Positions 1-7,892 of a DNA stretch of 64,000 nucleotides are shown here, one piece after another; the first letter of the stretch is position 1, and each line of letters starts with the position of its first letter. Source of the DNA: a bacterium (lineage in GTDB: Bacteria; Spirochaetota; Leptospiria; Leptospirales; Leptonemataceae); contig JANSYA010000005.1 of assembly GCA_024742665.1 (NCBI GenBank), positions 1-64,000 on the forward strand. Direction: 5' to 3'. A model generated the notes under the pieces. The model made no database searches, had not been told where the DNA came from, and saw only the letters and a program-made list of their open reading frames with translations. Made by a program: the position numbers and the translations under genes.

Positions 1-95
1 ACTTCCTTCAGACTGCGTTCCCCCGAGAGCGCCGCCTTCACGGCCTCCTCCCGAAATTCCGGTGGATACTTGTTCTTCTTCACTGTGACCTCCAT
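1..95 (-). CDS. IS3-family transposase OrfA, N-terminal fragment (runs off the window)
   Basis: A minus-strand reading frame opens with ATG at 95 and remains open to base 1. It encodes 31 residues starting MEVTVKKNKYPPEFREEAVK, which is the typical lysine-rich start of IS3/IS911-type OrfA helix-turn-helix proteins (pattern K..YP.EF..EAV). OrfA binds the element's ends and is usually fused to the catalytic OrfB by a -1 frameshift. Only the beginning is visible, so whether the element is intact cannot be judged. Confidence 0.7.
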   Translation of the reverse strand, partial: MEVTVKKNKYPPEFREEAVKAALSGERSLKE

Positions 96-140
96 AATTC
101 GGTCACCTGAATTGGTGTATCAGTTTTCGGGGATGAGCCA
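1..140 (-). mobile_element. End of an IS3-family insertion sequence (truncated by window edge)
   Basis: The stretch from about 140 down to the window start reads as the left end of an IS3-family element. Reading the minus strand from 140, it begins with TGG, followed by a CCCCGAAAACTG block, which is the usual look of IS3-family terminal repeats, then a short leader and the start of an orfA-like gene at 95. The rest of the element lies outside the window. The terminus at 139-140 is placed by eye and could be off by a few bases. Confidence 0.6.
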
Positions 141-179
141 CTCGATTCGCGGCGATCGGCTGATATTCAAAACGGAATC

Positions 180-455
180 TTGCGGCGCCCGCCTCGGCAT
201 TCGCACGCGCCAACTCCTTCCGCCCCCACCCCCCTCGAATCTCATGCGAAAGCGAGGTTCTCGGCCCGGTTCGCCGGCATCAATACCCGTCATTATTCAA
301 ACTTAACGCTACAGCTTCTCGCGAAGGCATACCCGTGCGTTTGTCCGGTCTGCCGGGTTCCCATGACCACGCCCGTGGCCCGGCGGGAATCTGTTGTGCG
401 ATGTTCGGATTCTCAAGCTCGCTATTTTGATGCGAGTTGGCCGATAGGCACTTAG
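180..455 (+). pseudogene. Truncated copy of IS1595-family transposase (N-terminus only)
   Basis: The plus-strand frame from TTG at 180 encodes a protein that matches residues 1 to about 75 of the intact transposase at 4083-5828, including the start of the zinc ribbon (CPVCRVPMTTP, then the second half is lost). Similarity ends near base 404, after which the frame continues into unrelated sequence and stops at 455. The DDE catalytic core is missing, so this is a remnant. It lies inverted relative to the intact copy. Confidence 0.75.
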
Positions 456-686
456 CAGCAATACTCTTAAATCAGCCATAAAGGCAGGCGATGGTCTTGC
501 TAAGCATTCTTCAAGGTGAGAATCAAAACCCTGGGGAAAGTTTGAGCATAAGTTGGAAGTCGATAAAAGAGTTTTGCGTTCTCTGCTCGAAAAGACTAGT
601 CCAGTGCTCTCCAGAATTCGGACCGGGGGACAGAGACTTTCAATCGATAATACGCAGCTGTGAAATCTCAAAAATTCAGTGCTCCA

Positions 687-1916
687 TTACAAAAGAAGCT
701 TTGCTTGGGCCGCATACCCTTTACCCGTTCCCGGATGCGCGGCGTGTTCACCAAAGAGCGCACGATATTTACGCCCAACCGAAGCAGGTTTCTCAGGTTT
801 AGGGGGAGGGGAGCGGTCTGGAGGTATGAGAGTAGGGGAGCCACGTTTGCGCACTCCGAATAACTGCGCCTGAATCGCACGAGCCAAAACCTCGGCCATA
901 AGAGACGGGACAGCGTTTCCCACTTGTCTTTGTACAGTGCGTAAATCTCCAAGAACATTAATTGTATCGGGAATGGTTTGCAGACGGCAAAGTTCACGCA
1001 TACTTAAACGCCGATTGTTCCAATGAAACGGACCCGTAGATGGTCCCGGCTGAGCCTGAATTGTCCATGATGGGCGATTCTTAGCAAGCTTGAGTAAGAA
1101 CGTCCAATAACGCCTACGCCATCCGAATAGAGGCATGCCTCCACCCCGATCCGTATGAAATTGATAGTTCTCTCCTTCTGGGATAGACGGCAGCAATTCA
1201 GCCCACTTACCAGTCAATTTGAGGCTCTCTAAATCATCATTTTCCACATCAGCCAAAGCATCCCATGCTGTTCGGTAAGGAATCATTCCAGTGCTACTTA
1301 ACTCTGAATCTTCGTCACCGGGATCCCAATGAGTCGGAGTCGGGAAACAGAATTCCTGCCCCTCACGAAACCCTATTATAAACACTCTTTGGCGGGTCTG
1401 CGGAACACCATAGTTCGCACTGTTTAACTGCCGCACGGCAATCGAATAGCTTGTCCCACAGCGCCTATTTATGCCATCCAGCAAAGAGATTACTAATCGA
1501 AGGCCTTCGTCTTTGCCATTAAATGCAAGTCCAGGAACATTTTCCAATACGAAGCCCCGTGGTAAAGTCCCCTCCAAAACGCGCATATATGCATGCAATG
1601 TAGTGGCTCGTGGGTCATCCAGCCTCTTCGCATCTCCGCTGGCCCAGTATCCAGATTTTGAGAACGGTTGGCATGGTGGACCGCCAATGAGTAAACTTGC
1701 ATCTCCAACTTTCAGACCACTTGTGTCCAGAATCTCCCGATTCGTGACGGCCATAATGTCGTTCTCTATGACTGGCCATTTTGTATTCGCGCGCAACGTC
1801 CTGCAACAACTTGCATCCTGCTCCAAGGCTACCGCCGTGGAAAAGCCCGCCGCTTCAAAGCCATAATCCAGACCGCCGGCTCCACTAAATAGACTAATGA
1901 TACTTCGCTTTTCCAT
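687..1916 (-). CDS. DNA (cytosine-5-)-methyltransferase of a type II restriction-modification system
   Basis: This 409-residue protein methylates cytosine C5 and protects host DNA from the partner endonuclease. The motif order is classical: I at the N-terminus (SLFSGAGGLDYGF, residues 8-20), IV with the catalytic Cys82 in GGPPCQPFSKSG, VI (FVLENVPGL), VIII (QTRQRVFIIGFR), then IX and X near the end (RELCRLQTIPD, QVGNAVPS). All look intact. It starts 5 bases after the endonuclease stop codon, so the two are probably co-transcribed with the endonuclease first. The C-terminal tail of about 50 residues is proline/lysine-rich and not part of the fold. The recognition sequence cannot be predicted from the sequence alone. 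Confidence 0.93.
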   Translation of the reverse strand: MEKRSIISLFSGAGGLDYGFEAAGFSTAVALEQDASCCRTLRANTKWPVIENDIMAVTNREILDTSGLKVGDASLLIGGPPCQPFSKSGYWASGDAKRLDDPRATTLHAYMRVLEGTLPRGFVLENVPGLAFNGKDEGLRLVISLLDGINRRCGTSYSIAVRQLNSANYGVPQTRQRVFIIGFREGQEFCFPTPTHWDPGDEDSELSSTGMIPYRTAWDALADVENDDLESLKLTGKWAELLPSIPEGENYQFHTDRGGGMPLFGWRRRYWTFLLKLAKNRPSWTIQAQPGPSTGPFHWNNRRLSMRELCRLQTIPDTINVLGDLRTVQRQVGNAVPSLMAEVLARAIQAQLFGVRKRGSPTLIPPDRSPPPKPEKPASVGRKYRALFGEHAAHPGTGKGYAAQAKLLL

Positions 1917-1921
1917 ACGGG

Positions 1922-3094
1922 CTACACAGCTGCCAAGACTCGGACGGGGTCGTCACTCCATCGATCGTCGATTCGCACATTATTGGCCAGCTTTCCCAAA
2001 CATTTTTTATGTGCGTCCAACTTCGAAGTTTCGGCAAATCGGAAGATCCATTGTTCCTCGAGCGCGTGCATGCAAGCAGCAACCACATCAAAATCTTCTG
2101 GGCTATAATACCGTGAGCAAGGATCAGCTTGAGAAGCTCGAGTTCGTTGAAAGTCGAGCTTGGCAGTTCCATCTGCGAGCGTTGTTCGGAGTATATTTTT
2201 ACACTCAACCGTTAAACGACGTCCTCTGAAATCCAATTCAACATCGGTTCCCCCCTCGATATTCATCCGATTACAGTTCGTGACGCCGGGAATCCGACGC
2301 AAGCTACGTGCAAGGTGCTCCTCTGCTACCCAACCACGCACTGCCATTTTTAGACGCGGGGCCTCACCTATAAGGTCTAAGACTTCTTTTTCAGAAAGCT
2401 CAAACTCTCGTGCAAGCGCATGCACTCTACCTTCGCCGGGCAGGATTAGATTTCCTTTTGATTTCCGAGCCATGGACCAGATAGCCCCGCTTCCGAACTG
2501 CTCAGCAATCAGCTGACGATGGCCCGGGGCCTCACCGAGTGCCTCCGATTCAAATTGTATAAGTGATAGAAACATAGATGATGTTCCACCTACAAGCACT
2601 TCAACTGGTTCATCACTCATCACGGAACGTCGTTCCCAAGCATGCCAACCTCGTTCCAGAATTTGGCGTACGTGTTCATCTTTAAACTCGAGCGATATAA
2701 AAAACTTGGTAGGGCTGTGCAAAACCGGATCTGCAGCCACAAAAAAACCACTCTCCGGATTGATGCCTATAAGAAGTGTGGTGTACAACCCATAAGGATC
2801 TTGCCAAAGTTCATGAAGTTTACCATCCTTAGTGCCATATTTGATCTGAAACCTGTGTTCATCCGTTGGCCGATTCTTAGTTGGAGTCTGATTTGCGAGA
2901 AAAGCGTACGCAATAATGCCTTTTCGCTCTCCAAGAGGTGTTTCGAATGTTATCCTAAAGGGTGCCCGGTTCGCTGGAGATGAAAAAATTACTGTGCAAC
3001 CAGCGGCCTCAAGAGCTTTGCACATGAAATCGAGCAGCGGCTCTCGTGCTTTCCGTTGAACTGAATATTCCCGCGGCGTCAGGCTTGCACACAT
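1922..3094 (-). CDS. Type II restriction endonuclease, PD-(D/E)XK fold
   Basis: This 390-residue protein (ATG at 3094) lies directly upstream of the C5 methyltransferase. Near the C-terminus it has a clear PD-(D/E)XK signature: a helix with Glu258/Glu259, then GGTDVELDF with Asp284/Asp288, then LTVECKN with Glu297 and Lys299. The first 200 residues may be a DNA-recognition or effector domain; I recognise no named family there. An in-frame start further upstream would overlap the preceding gene, so the start just downstream of it was chosen. Function rests on the active-site motif plus the methyltransferase neighbour. Specificity is unknown, and a nicking or methyl-dependent enzyme is less likely next to an intact methyltransferase. 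Confidence 0.8.
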   Translation of the reverse strand: MCASLTPREYSVQRKAREPLLDFMCKALEAAGCTVIFSSPANRAPFRITFETPLGERKGIIAYAFLANQTPTKNRPTDEHRFQIKYGTKDGKLHELWQDPYGLYTTLLIGINPESGFFVAADPVLHSPTKFFISLEFKDEHVRQILERGWHAWERRSVMSDEPVEVLVGGTSSMFLSLIQFESEALGEAPGHRQLIAEQFGSGAIWSMARKSKGNLILPGEGRVHALAREFELSEKEVLDLIGEAPRLKMAVRGWVAEEHLARSLRRIPGVTNCNRMNIEGGTDVELDFRGRRLTVECKNILRTTLADGTAKLDFQRTRASQADPCSRYYSPEDFDVVAACMHALEEQWIFRFAETSKLDAHKKCLGKLANNVRIDDRWSDDPVRVLAAV

Positions 3095-3122
3095 CGCAGA
3101 CAGTGTAATCTGCGATTGATTC

Positions 3123-3773
3123 TCAAAGCAAGCCGAAAACCGGAACAGGTCGCCGCCACCGCCGAGCACTCTCCACAATCCTCGCCTCCCATTCCGAAAC
3201 CACATCCAACCGCAAATTCAATTTCCGTGCCGCGCCCAGAATCACAAAATCCCACGGCCCGCTCTCCTCAACCGGCCCGTCCATCAATCGTAAAAACTCA
3301 GCCTGCACGCGAGCCAGGCAACCCGCCCAATGCCCCCGACGAACCCTCGCTTCCAGCCGTCCCGAAAGCCGCCTCTCCACCAATTTCACCCGCTGCTGTG
3401 AAGCCACATACGCCCAAGCCGCCCCGCACGCACAAAACGGCTCCTGCTGAAACCGCATCACGTTAACCTTCTCAAGAATCCGATACTCCTTCCGATACCA
3501 CCGATGATACGGATCCATCAACTGCGTCAGCCGGTCCCGCTTCCCCGTGATCCAGTGCTGCCAGGCAGAGCTTCGCACAGCCTGGCGCACGGGCTTCACC
3601 AACACCGAACGGAGCTTATTCCTATTCCGAATCAACGACGTAGACCACGTCGTCGCACGATCCTTAACGGGCTTTCGCATCCGCTTCTCAAACCGCTTCC
3701 GAAAATTGTAGCAAATCGAATTCACCAGCACATCAGCAAAATCACTTCCGGCTTCGCGTCTTCTTAAGCCCAT
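3123..3773 (-). CDS. Uncharacterised basic protein of the IS1595-associated gene set
   Basis: I do not recognise this protein. From ATG at 3773 it has 216 residues and is rich in Arg, Lys and Trp. It is predicted soluble and has one CACG motif in the middle, but no second metal site is obvious. It overlaps the end of the HNH-like gene by about 30 bases and is followed 28 bases later by the endonuclease gene, so it sits inside one transcription unit. An upstream in-frame ATG at 3830 would overlap more of the HNH-like gene. Its charge would suit nucleic-acid binding, but that is inference. Confidence 0.55.
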   Translation of the reverse strand: MGLRRREAGSDFADVLVNSICYNFRKRFEKRMRKPVKDRATTWSTSLIRNRNKLRSVLVKPVRQAVRSSAWQHWITGKRDRLTQLMDPYHRWYRKEYRILEKVNVMRFQQEPFCACGAAWAYVASQQRVKLVERRLSGRLEARVRRGHWAGCLARVQAEFLRLMDGPVEESGPWDFVILGAARKLNLRLDVVSEWEARIVESARRWRRPVPVFGLL

Positions 3774-4086
3774 AACCAAACTCCTCACCCCGCGTTTCAA
3801 TAATCGCCGCCGCCAGCTCGACAATCTCACGTTCCTCCGTATACCGCGCCATCTGCGCCAGCGGGCGAATCAGCAGATACAAATTATCGGGCTCACCCCT
3901 TCCTTCGAGCTTCGCGGGGTCTTTGAGTTCCACTTCCGTATTTTCCGGCGTGAGTTCCCGGCCGGATAGAGCGCATTTATACTCCTGCCCCTGAATTAAC
4001 TTCCAAAAATCCTCCGCTCGAAACTTATAACGCGTCGTCGCGTCCACTCGCGCCGCCGTTTTCGCGTTCGCCTTCGCCTTACTCAT
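3742..4086 (-). CDS. HNH-endonuclease-like accessory protein lacking the catalytic histidines
   Basis: This 114-residue protein follows the transposase with an ATGA overlap (start 4086, transposase stop 4083). Its layout follows the HNH family: a lead helix (FWKLIQGQEYKCALSGREL), a spacer where DH..P is expected but LKDPAKL is found, then a G-x-G..DNLYLL segment and a helical end. The conserved Cys39 and Asn68 positions are present, but there is no histidine in the whole protein. It is therefore probably a non-catalytic relative that binds DNA or the transposase. A basic lysine-rich N-terminus and C-terminus fit nucleic-acid binding. Confidence 0.6.
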   Translation of the reverse strand: MSKAKANAKTAARVDATTRYKFRAEDFWKLIQGQEYKCALSGRELTPENTEVELKDPAKLEGRGEPDNLYLLIRPLAQMARYTEEREIVELAAAIIETRGEEFGYGLKKTRSRK

Positions 4087-5828
4087 CTCATCATCTCCTC
4101 AATAAATTGATTACGTTTCGCCGCACTCATGCCGGACCCGCCGACGCGCTCCCGCTTCGGTAATTCTGCCACGGTATCCGGAATCGGCTTGTCCGCTGCG
4201 GTGTAACGCTCCATATCCCACGAATACAACAGGTCCGGCAGAATATCGATCCTCCGCCGAACCCAGACGCGAAGCTTGCCGTCTTGCGTCGAACTTCGCT
4301 TCAGCTCCTGCACTTCCGCGATATTCAACCGCGACCATTCCCGCGCGATTCTCACAAGCAGCGTGTGACTCAGTTCATACTTGCTCGCTATATTAGAAAG
4401 AAGCGCGGATTCGCGCCGCGAGAGAACGGTCCAGAGCTTCCGCGCGATCGCTCCGTATTGCCTTTCATGCTGGCGCTTCCAGCGCGGCGCATCCTGCCAG
4501 AAGTTCAGGTAATCTACGTGCGCCTGTTTCGCCTCGAAGAAGTCATTATCGTTAAACAAATCGCGGAGTTTGCCCCGAATCTGCCGCCGGGAGTTCTGAT
4601 TATCCAGAAAGCCGCGCTCCTCAATCGTGGGCGGAATATACTGGTTTTCGGCTATTTTCCGGCGGAGGAAGTCAGGGGGTGTCGGTTTCAGGTCCCCGGC
4701 AGGCGAACCGCTATATTTGGGGTCCACAATCGACACAATCGGGCTTTTCAATAAACTTTCCAAACCATAGACCCGAATACTTTTCAGCGCCGAGTATTCG
4801 TTCAGATACAACTGCGAAAACTTCGGATTGAAATAACCATACGCCGCAAGAAAAGAAGCCTTAACAATCCGCTGCGTTCCTTCGGCAACCTGGTTATGAA
4901 CACCGCCCCTGCTCCAACGGTTCCGCGCCCAAACGTTTCGCTTCTTGTCTTTCGCACGCGCCGAGTGATTCACAGCGCGATGATTTCGGTTGTATCGCGA
5001 AAGCCACGGGTATCCGTCGTCCGTGAACGTCGGCGTTTGTTGCGGAAGAAATGAGAACAACGGCTGCACGTTCTTCTGCGCAACGCCCGGAACGGAATCG
5101 AGAATTACCGGACCCTGCTTAATCGCAATCGTATGGACTAACGTTCCAATCTGGAACTTGCCACGTTCTTCCGCGACTTTCTCCGTTAAGTAAATCGAAG
5201 CGGTTTGTCCAGAATGTCGGTGCCGCGAGCGTCCGCCGTTCGCACGTTGCGTCGCAGAAAACAACGCAAGCGTATCCATATGAACAACCGGCTTGCCGCG
5301 AACCACTTTCGAAACGTCGCTATTCGCCGGCAAAACAAGGCCGGCGAACTCCTTTTGGAGATCGCCGGCCATCCGCTCTTTAATCACCGGAACGAGATCC
5401 GTGAGAAACAACTGCAACCGCCGTTTTAGCAAAAGCGAAGTAGACTTAGAAACTCCAAGCCTTCGCCGAATCTGCGCCGCCGAAATCATCTGCGGAAACG
5501 TTGTCATCGCTTCGCTTAACAGATAACCAAACACCCACAACGGTAACTTGAAATGATGCAGCGGCGTCCCCGCCGTCAGTGAAGCCTGCCGGTGACAATC
5601 ACCACATCGCACAACAGATTCCCGCCGGGCCACGGGCGTGGTCATGGGAACCCGGCAGTCCGGACAAACGCGCGGGTAGGCCTTCGCGAGTAGCTGAAGC
5701 GTTAGGTTAGAATAATGACGGGTATTGATGCCGGCGAACCGGGCCGAGAACCTCGCTTTCGCATGAGATTCGAGGGGGGTGGGGGCGGAGGAGTTTGGCG
5801 CGTGCGAATGCAGCGGCGGGCGCTCCAA
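4083..5828 (-). CDS. IS1595-family transposase (ISXO2-like DDE domain) with long C-terminal extension
   Basis: The 581-residue protein has the family layout: an N-terminal zinc ribbon (CPDCRVP at about 54-60, CGDCHRQASLTAGT at about 74-88, then HHFKLPLW), a helical region, and an ISXO2-type catalytic core (FTDDGYPWL, HRAVNHSARA, then a GVHNQVAEGTQR block where the family has its final acidic residue, and YGYFNPKFSQLYLNEYSAL). Typical IS1595 transposases are about 220-340 residues, so roughly 200 C-terminal residues are extra. The start is TTG at 5828. No in-frame ATG precedes the zinc ribbon, and the TTG is kept in the truncated copy at 180. It heads a run of five genes. Confidence 0.82.
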   Translation of the reverse strand: MERPPLHSHAPNSSAPTPLESHAKARFSARFAGINTRHYSNLTLQLLAKAYPRVCPDCRVPMTTPVARRESVVRCGDCHRQASLTAGTPLHHFKLPLWVFGYLLSEAMTTFPQMISAAQIRRRLGVSKSTSLLLKRRLQLFLTDLVPVIKERMAGDLQKEFAGLVLPANSDVSKVVRGKPVVHMDTLALFSATQRANGGRSRHRHSGQTASIYLTEKVAEERGKFQIGTLVHTIAIKQGPVILDSVPGVAQKNVQPLFSFLPQQTPTFTDDGYPWLSRYNRNHRAVNHSARAKDKKRNVWARNRWSRGGVHNQVAEGTQRIVKASFLAAYGYFNPKFSQLYLNEYSALKSIRVYGLESLLKSPIVSIVDPKYSGSPAGDLKPTPPDFLRRKIAENQYIPPTIEERGFLDNQNSRRQIRGKLRDLFNDNDFFEAKQAHVDYLNFWQDAPRWKRQHERQYGAIARKLWTVLSRRESALLSNIASKYELSHTLLVRIAREWSRLNIAEVQELKRSSTQDGKLRVWVRRRIDILPDLLYSWDMERYTAADKPIPDTVAELPKRERVGGSGMSAAKRNQFIEEMMR

Positions 5829-5832
5829 GATT

Positions 5833-5910
5833 CCGCCGCGATCGGCGGCGCACCGTTTCGAATCGTGCGAAACCGTGCGAACCCCGCCGCGATTTTTCCG
5901 CGCGCGGGGT
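5833..5910. repeat. Cluster of short inverted repeats at the island/host boundary
   Basis: Three dyads lie between the transposase start and the MBOAT stop: CCGCCG/CGGCGG (5833-5848), GTTTCG/CGAAAC (5855-5873) and ACCCCGC/GCGGGGT (5881-5910). They may be the terminal repeat and promoter/operator of the IS, or a factor-independent-like stem for the MBOAT transcript, although no clear T-run follows. The assignment is open. Confidence 0.35.
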
Positions 5911-5942
5911 TTGCGGCTTTGTGTTGATTCGAGACCCTGGAT

Positions 5943-7358
5943 CTAAAACTGAAAATAAATGAACTGCCCGCTCACATCGCCGAAGATACTCACGAGATAA
6001 CCCACCACAAAAGTACCCACGAAAATCAGCGCGTAGCGCAGTCGGGGCCGGGCGTTGAGCCATGCGCGGGGCTGCGTCCAGTACTGAAGCGCGTTAAAGA
6101 TCAGCGCGAGGATAATCAGACCGACGGCGCCTTCGAACGAACTCACGGGATTCGCGCGCTGGAATTCCAGTATGCCCGCGAAGTAGTCCATCGCCTTGCC
6201 GAAGCTGGGGGCCGCGAAAAACACAGCCAGGTACGCGAAGAGAAAGAAGGTGCGCAATCGTCGCAGGCTCTGGGCCCAGCCGGCGTCTTCCGGCAGCAAT
6301 CGCCAGCCGGCGCGTACAGTGAACTGTTCCCATGCCAGCACAATCCCCAGGGACAGACCCCAGGTGAACATACTCCAGGTAGCCCCGTGCCAGAGCCCCC
6401 CCAGAGCCATGGTAATCAAAATATTCAGATAGATCCGCGCGGGACCGACGCGACTGCCGCCCAGCGGAATAAAAATATAATCCCGCAGCCAGGTCGTGAG
6501 AGTCACGTGCCAGCGACGCCAGAGATCGCGCATCGAGACCGCGAAGAAAGGCCCCAGAAAGTTCTCGGGAATCTCATAGCCGATCGTCTTCGCCATACCG
6601 CGCGCCATATCGGTATATCCAGAAAAATCGCAGTAGACCTGACATACGAAGGCGATCGGCGCCAGAATCAGAACCGTCGCGTCGTACTGCTCCGGGTTCT
6701 GCCACACGGGATTGATAATCACACCGATACGGTCGGCAATCAGGACCTTCTTTATAATGCCCTGCAGAATCAGCAGCGACCCGTTTAACATACGATCACG
6801 GGAAGGTTGTGGATTGTCGATCTGCGGAATAAAATCCGCGGAGCGCATAATCGGCCCGGCAATAAATTGTGGGAAAAATAGAATGAAGATCGTATATTTA
6901 CGAAAAGAGGTCTGCTCCTCGATGTCGCCGCGATAGGCGTCCACCAGGTAGGCGACAATCTGAAAAGTGTAGAAGCTGATCGCGATCGGCAGTTCGATTT
7001 CAAAATCGTAGTCGCGAATCCAATTCTGGCGCAGGTCCGCCAGATAGGCGTCGCCGATCATCATGCCGAAACTTTCGACGAAGAAATAAAAGTACTTAAA
7101 GAAGATCAGGTTGCCCAGATCGATCGCGAGACCGAGGGCCAGCAGCCCGCGCGATTTGCGTTTCTGCAAAATCGAACTTAGATAAAAGTTAACGCCGATC
7201 AGCGCGAGGAAAACAAGCAGAAAGAGCGGGCTATACCAGCCATAAAAAATAAAGCTTGTCAGTATGATCAGAACTTGTTTGCCTCTGACCGGTAGCGGCC
7301 AGTACAGCAAATAGAAGACCAGAAACAGCAGTAAGAAGACCGCCGAATTAAAGAGCAT
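5943..7358 (-). CDS. MBOAT-family membrane O-acyltransferase (AlgI/DltB type)
   Basis: This 471-residue multi-pass inner-membrane protein carries the AlgI-type hallmarks: a hydrophobic start MLFNSAVFLL, FYTFQIVAYLVD at about 129, QVYCDFSGYTDMARG at about 240, RRWHVTLTTWLRDYIFIPLG (His284) and the catalytic GGLWHGATW with His324. Such proteins move an acyl group, usually acetyl, across the membrane to an exported glycan or other acceptor. No AlgJ/DUF1574 partner adjoins this copy, unlike the second MBOAT at 45515. It is the first apparently native gene beside the mobile island. The acceptor is unknown. Confidence 0.88.
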   Translation of the reverse strand: MLFNSAVFLLLFLVFYLLYWPLPVRGKQVLIILTSFIFYGWYSPLFLLVFLALIGVNFYLSSILQKRKSRGLLALGLAIDLGNLIFFKYFYFFVESFGMMIGDAYLADLRQNWIRDYDFEIELPIAISFYTFQIVAYLVDAYRGDIEEQTSFRKYTIFILFFPQFIAGPIMRSADFIPQIDNPQPSRDRMLNGSLLILQGIIKKVLIADRIGVIINPVWQNPEQYDATVLILAPIAFVCQVYCDFSGYTDMARGMAKTIGYEIPENFLGPFFAVSMRDLWRRWHVTLTTWLRDYIFIPLGGSRVGPARIYLNILITMALGGLWHGATWSMFTWGLSLGIVLAWEQFTVRAGWRLLPEDAGWAQSLRRLRTFFLFAYLAVFFAAPSFGKAMDYFAGILEFQRANPVSSFEGAVGLIILALIFNALQYWTQPRAWLNARPRLRYALIFVGTFVVGYLVSIFGDVSGQFIYFQF

Positions 7359-7436
7359 ACGCCCAGAAAGGCTGCTCCAGAAGGCGTGTCAATCAGGACC
7401 GCTCCGCGACCGTTGAGAACTGCCACCCCCGAAGCC

Positions 7437-7736
7437 ATGCTGATTATAACCGAAGACGATACCGCCTATATCCAGATGGACGCCCCGGCGACCACCGAGG
7501 CCGACCGACGCGAACTGGATTTTTCCAACCGCCCCGAAATCCGCCGCATCCGTATTCAGTTTCGGGGCGTAAAAATGATCACCTCGATGGTGCTCGCCGC
7601 CATGATGTTCCTGATGGATCGCCACCGCAAAACCTGCGAAATTCGGCTCCTGAATCTGGAACCCGAACTCCGCAGCCTGCTTTCCCGGACCGGTTTGGGC
7701 TCCTGGCTCGAACTCGCCGAATCCGCTGAGGAATAG
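7437..7736 (+). CDS. STAS-domain protein with a degenerate phospho-site
   Basis: From ATG at 7437 this 99-residue protein has the length and strand-helix order of a single STAS (anti-sigma-factor antagonist) domain: an N-terminal strand (MLIITEDDTAYIQM), a central strand/loop (GVKMITSMVLAAMMFL) and a final IRLLNLEPELRSLLSRTGL...L segment. In active antagonists the loop reads D-S-S-G, the site phosphorylated by the anti-sigma kinase. Here it is I-T-S-M, so switching by the usual kinase is doubtful. An upstream in-frame ATG at 7386 would add 17 residues of low-complexity sequence and is less likely. No kinase or phosphatase partner is next to it. Confidence 0.65.
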   Translation: MLIITEDDTAYIQMDAPATTEADRRELDFSNRPEIRRIRIQFRGVKMITSMVLAAMMFLMDRHRKTCEIRLLNLEPELRSLLSRTGLGSWLELAESAEE

Positions 7737-7834
7737 TCGCCAAAAACGCCAAAAAACTGCGTCCGAGTCTCAAAAAGGATGGAAAAAGTGGCGATCTTTT
7801 GTATTCTACACTGTGTAAGACTGGACTTCGGCTA

Positions 7835-7855
7835 AATATAGAATGATTCTATATT
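7835..7855. promoter_or_regulatory. Perfect 21-bp palindrome upstream of perR, likely PerR/Fur operator
   Basis: Two 10-base arms, AATATAGAAT and ATTCTATATT, flank a single G. The site is 38 bases upstream of the perR start. Its AT-rich dyad with a one-base centre resembles the PerR/Fur box layout (7-1-7 core). Autorepression is the simplest reading. The symmetry is directly visible; the binding protein is inferred from position. Confidence 0.65.
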
Positions 7856-7892
7856 CGTGGCTGGAGTAGATCCTATCTGAGAGTCGACCGCA

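Larger units (their letters stand above)
173..5835. mobile_element. Island bracketed by inverted IS1595-family transposase sequences, carrying a restriction-modification system
   Basis: Bases 173-404 (plus) and 5604-5835 (minus) are inverted copies of the same 232-base segment, roughly 92 % identical by eye. It covers the start of an IS1595-type transposase gene. Between them lie five minus-strand genes in one direction: transposase, HNH-like protein, an unknown 216-residue protein, restriction endonuclease and C5 methyltransferase. The RM genes look less GC-rich than the flanks. This suggests a transporter-IS-like unit or an RM locus trapped between two IS copies. Exact ends and target-site duplications were not found. 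Confidence 0.5.

Noticed and set aside
309..802. Overlapping frames on both strands between the transposase remnant and the methyltransferase
   Set aside because: None has a start context, a motif or sensible composition. They overlap each other and the methyltransferase gene.
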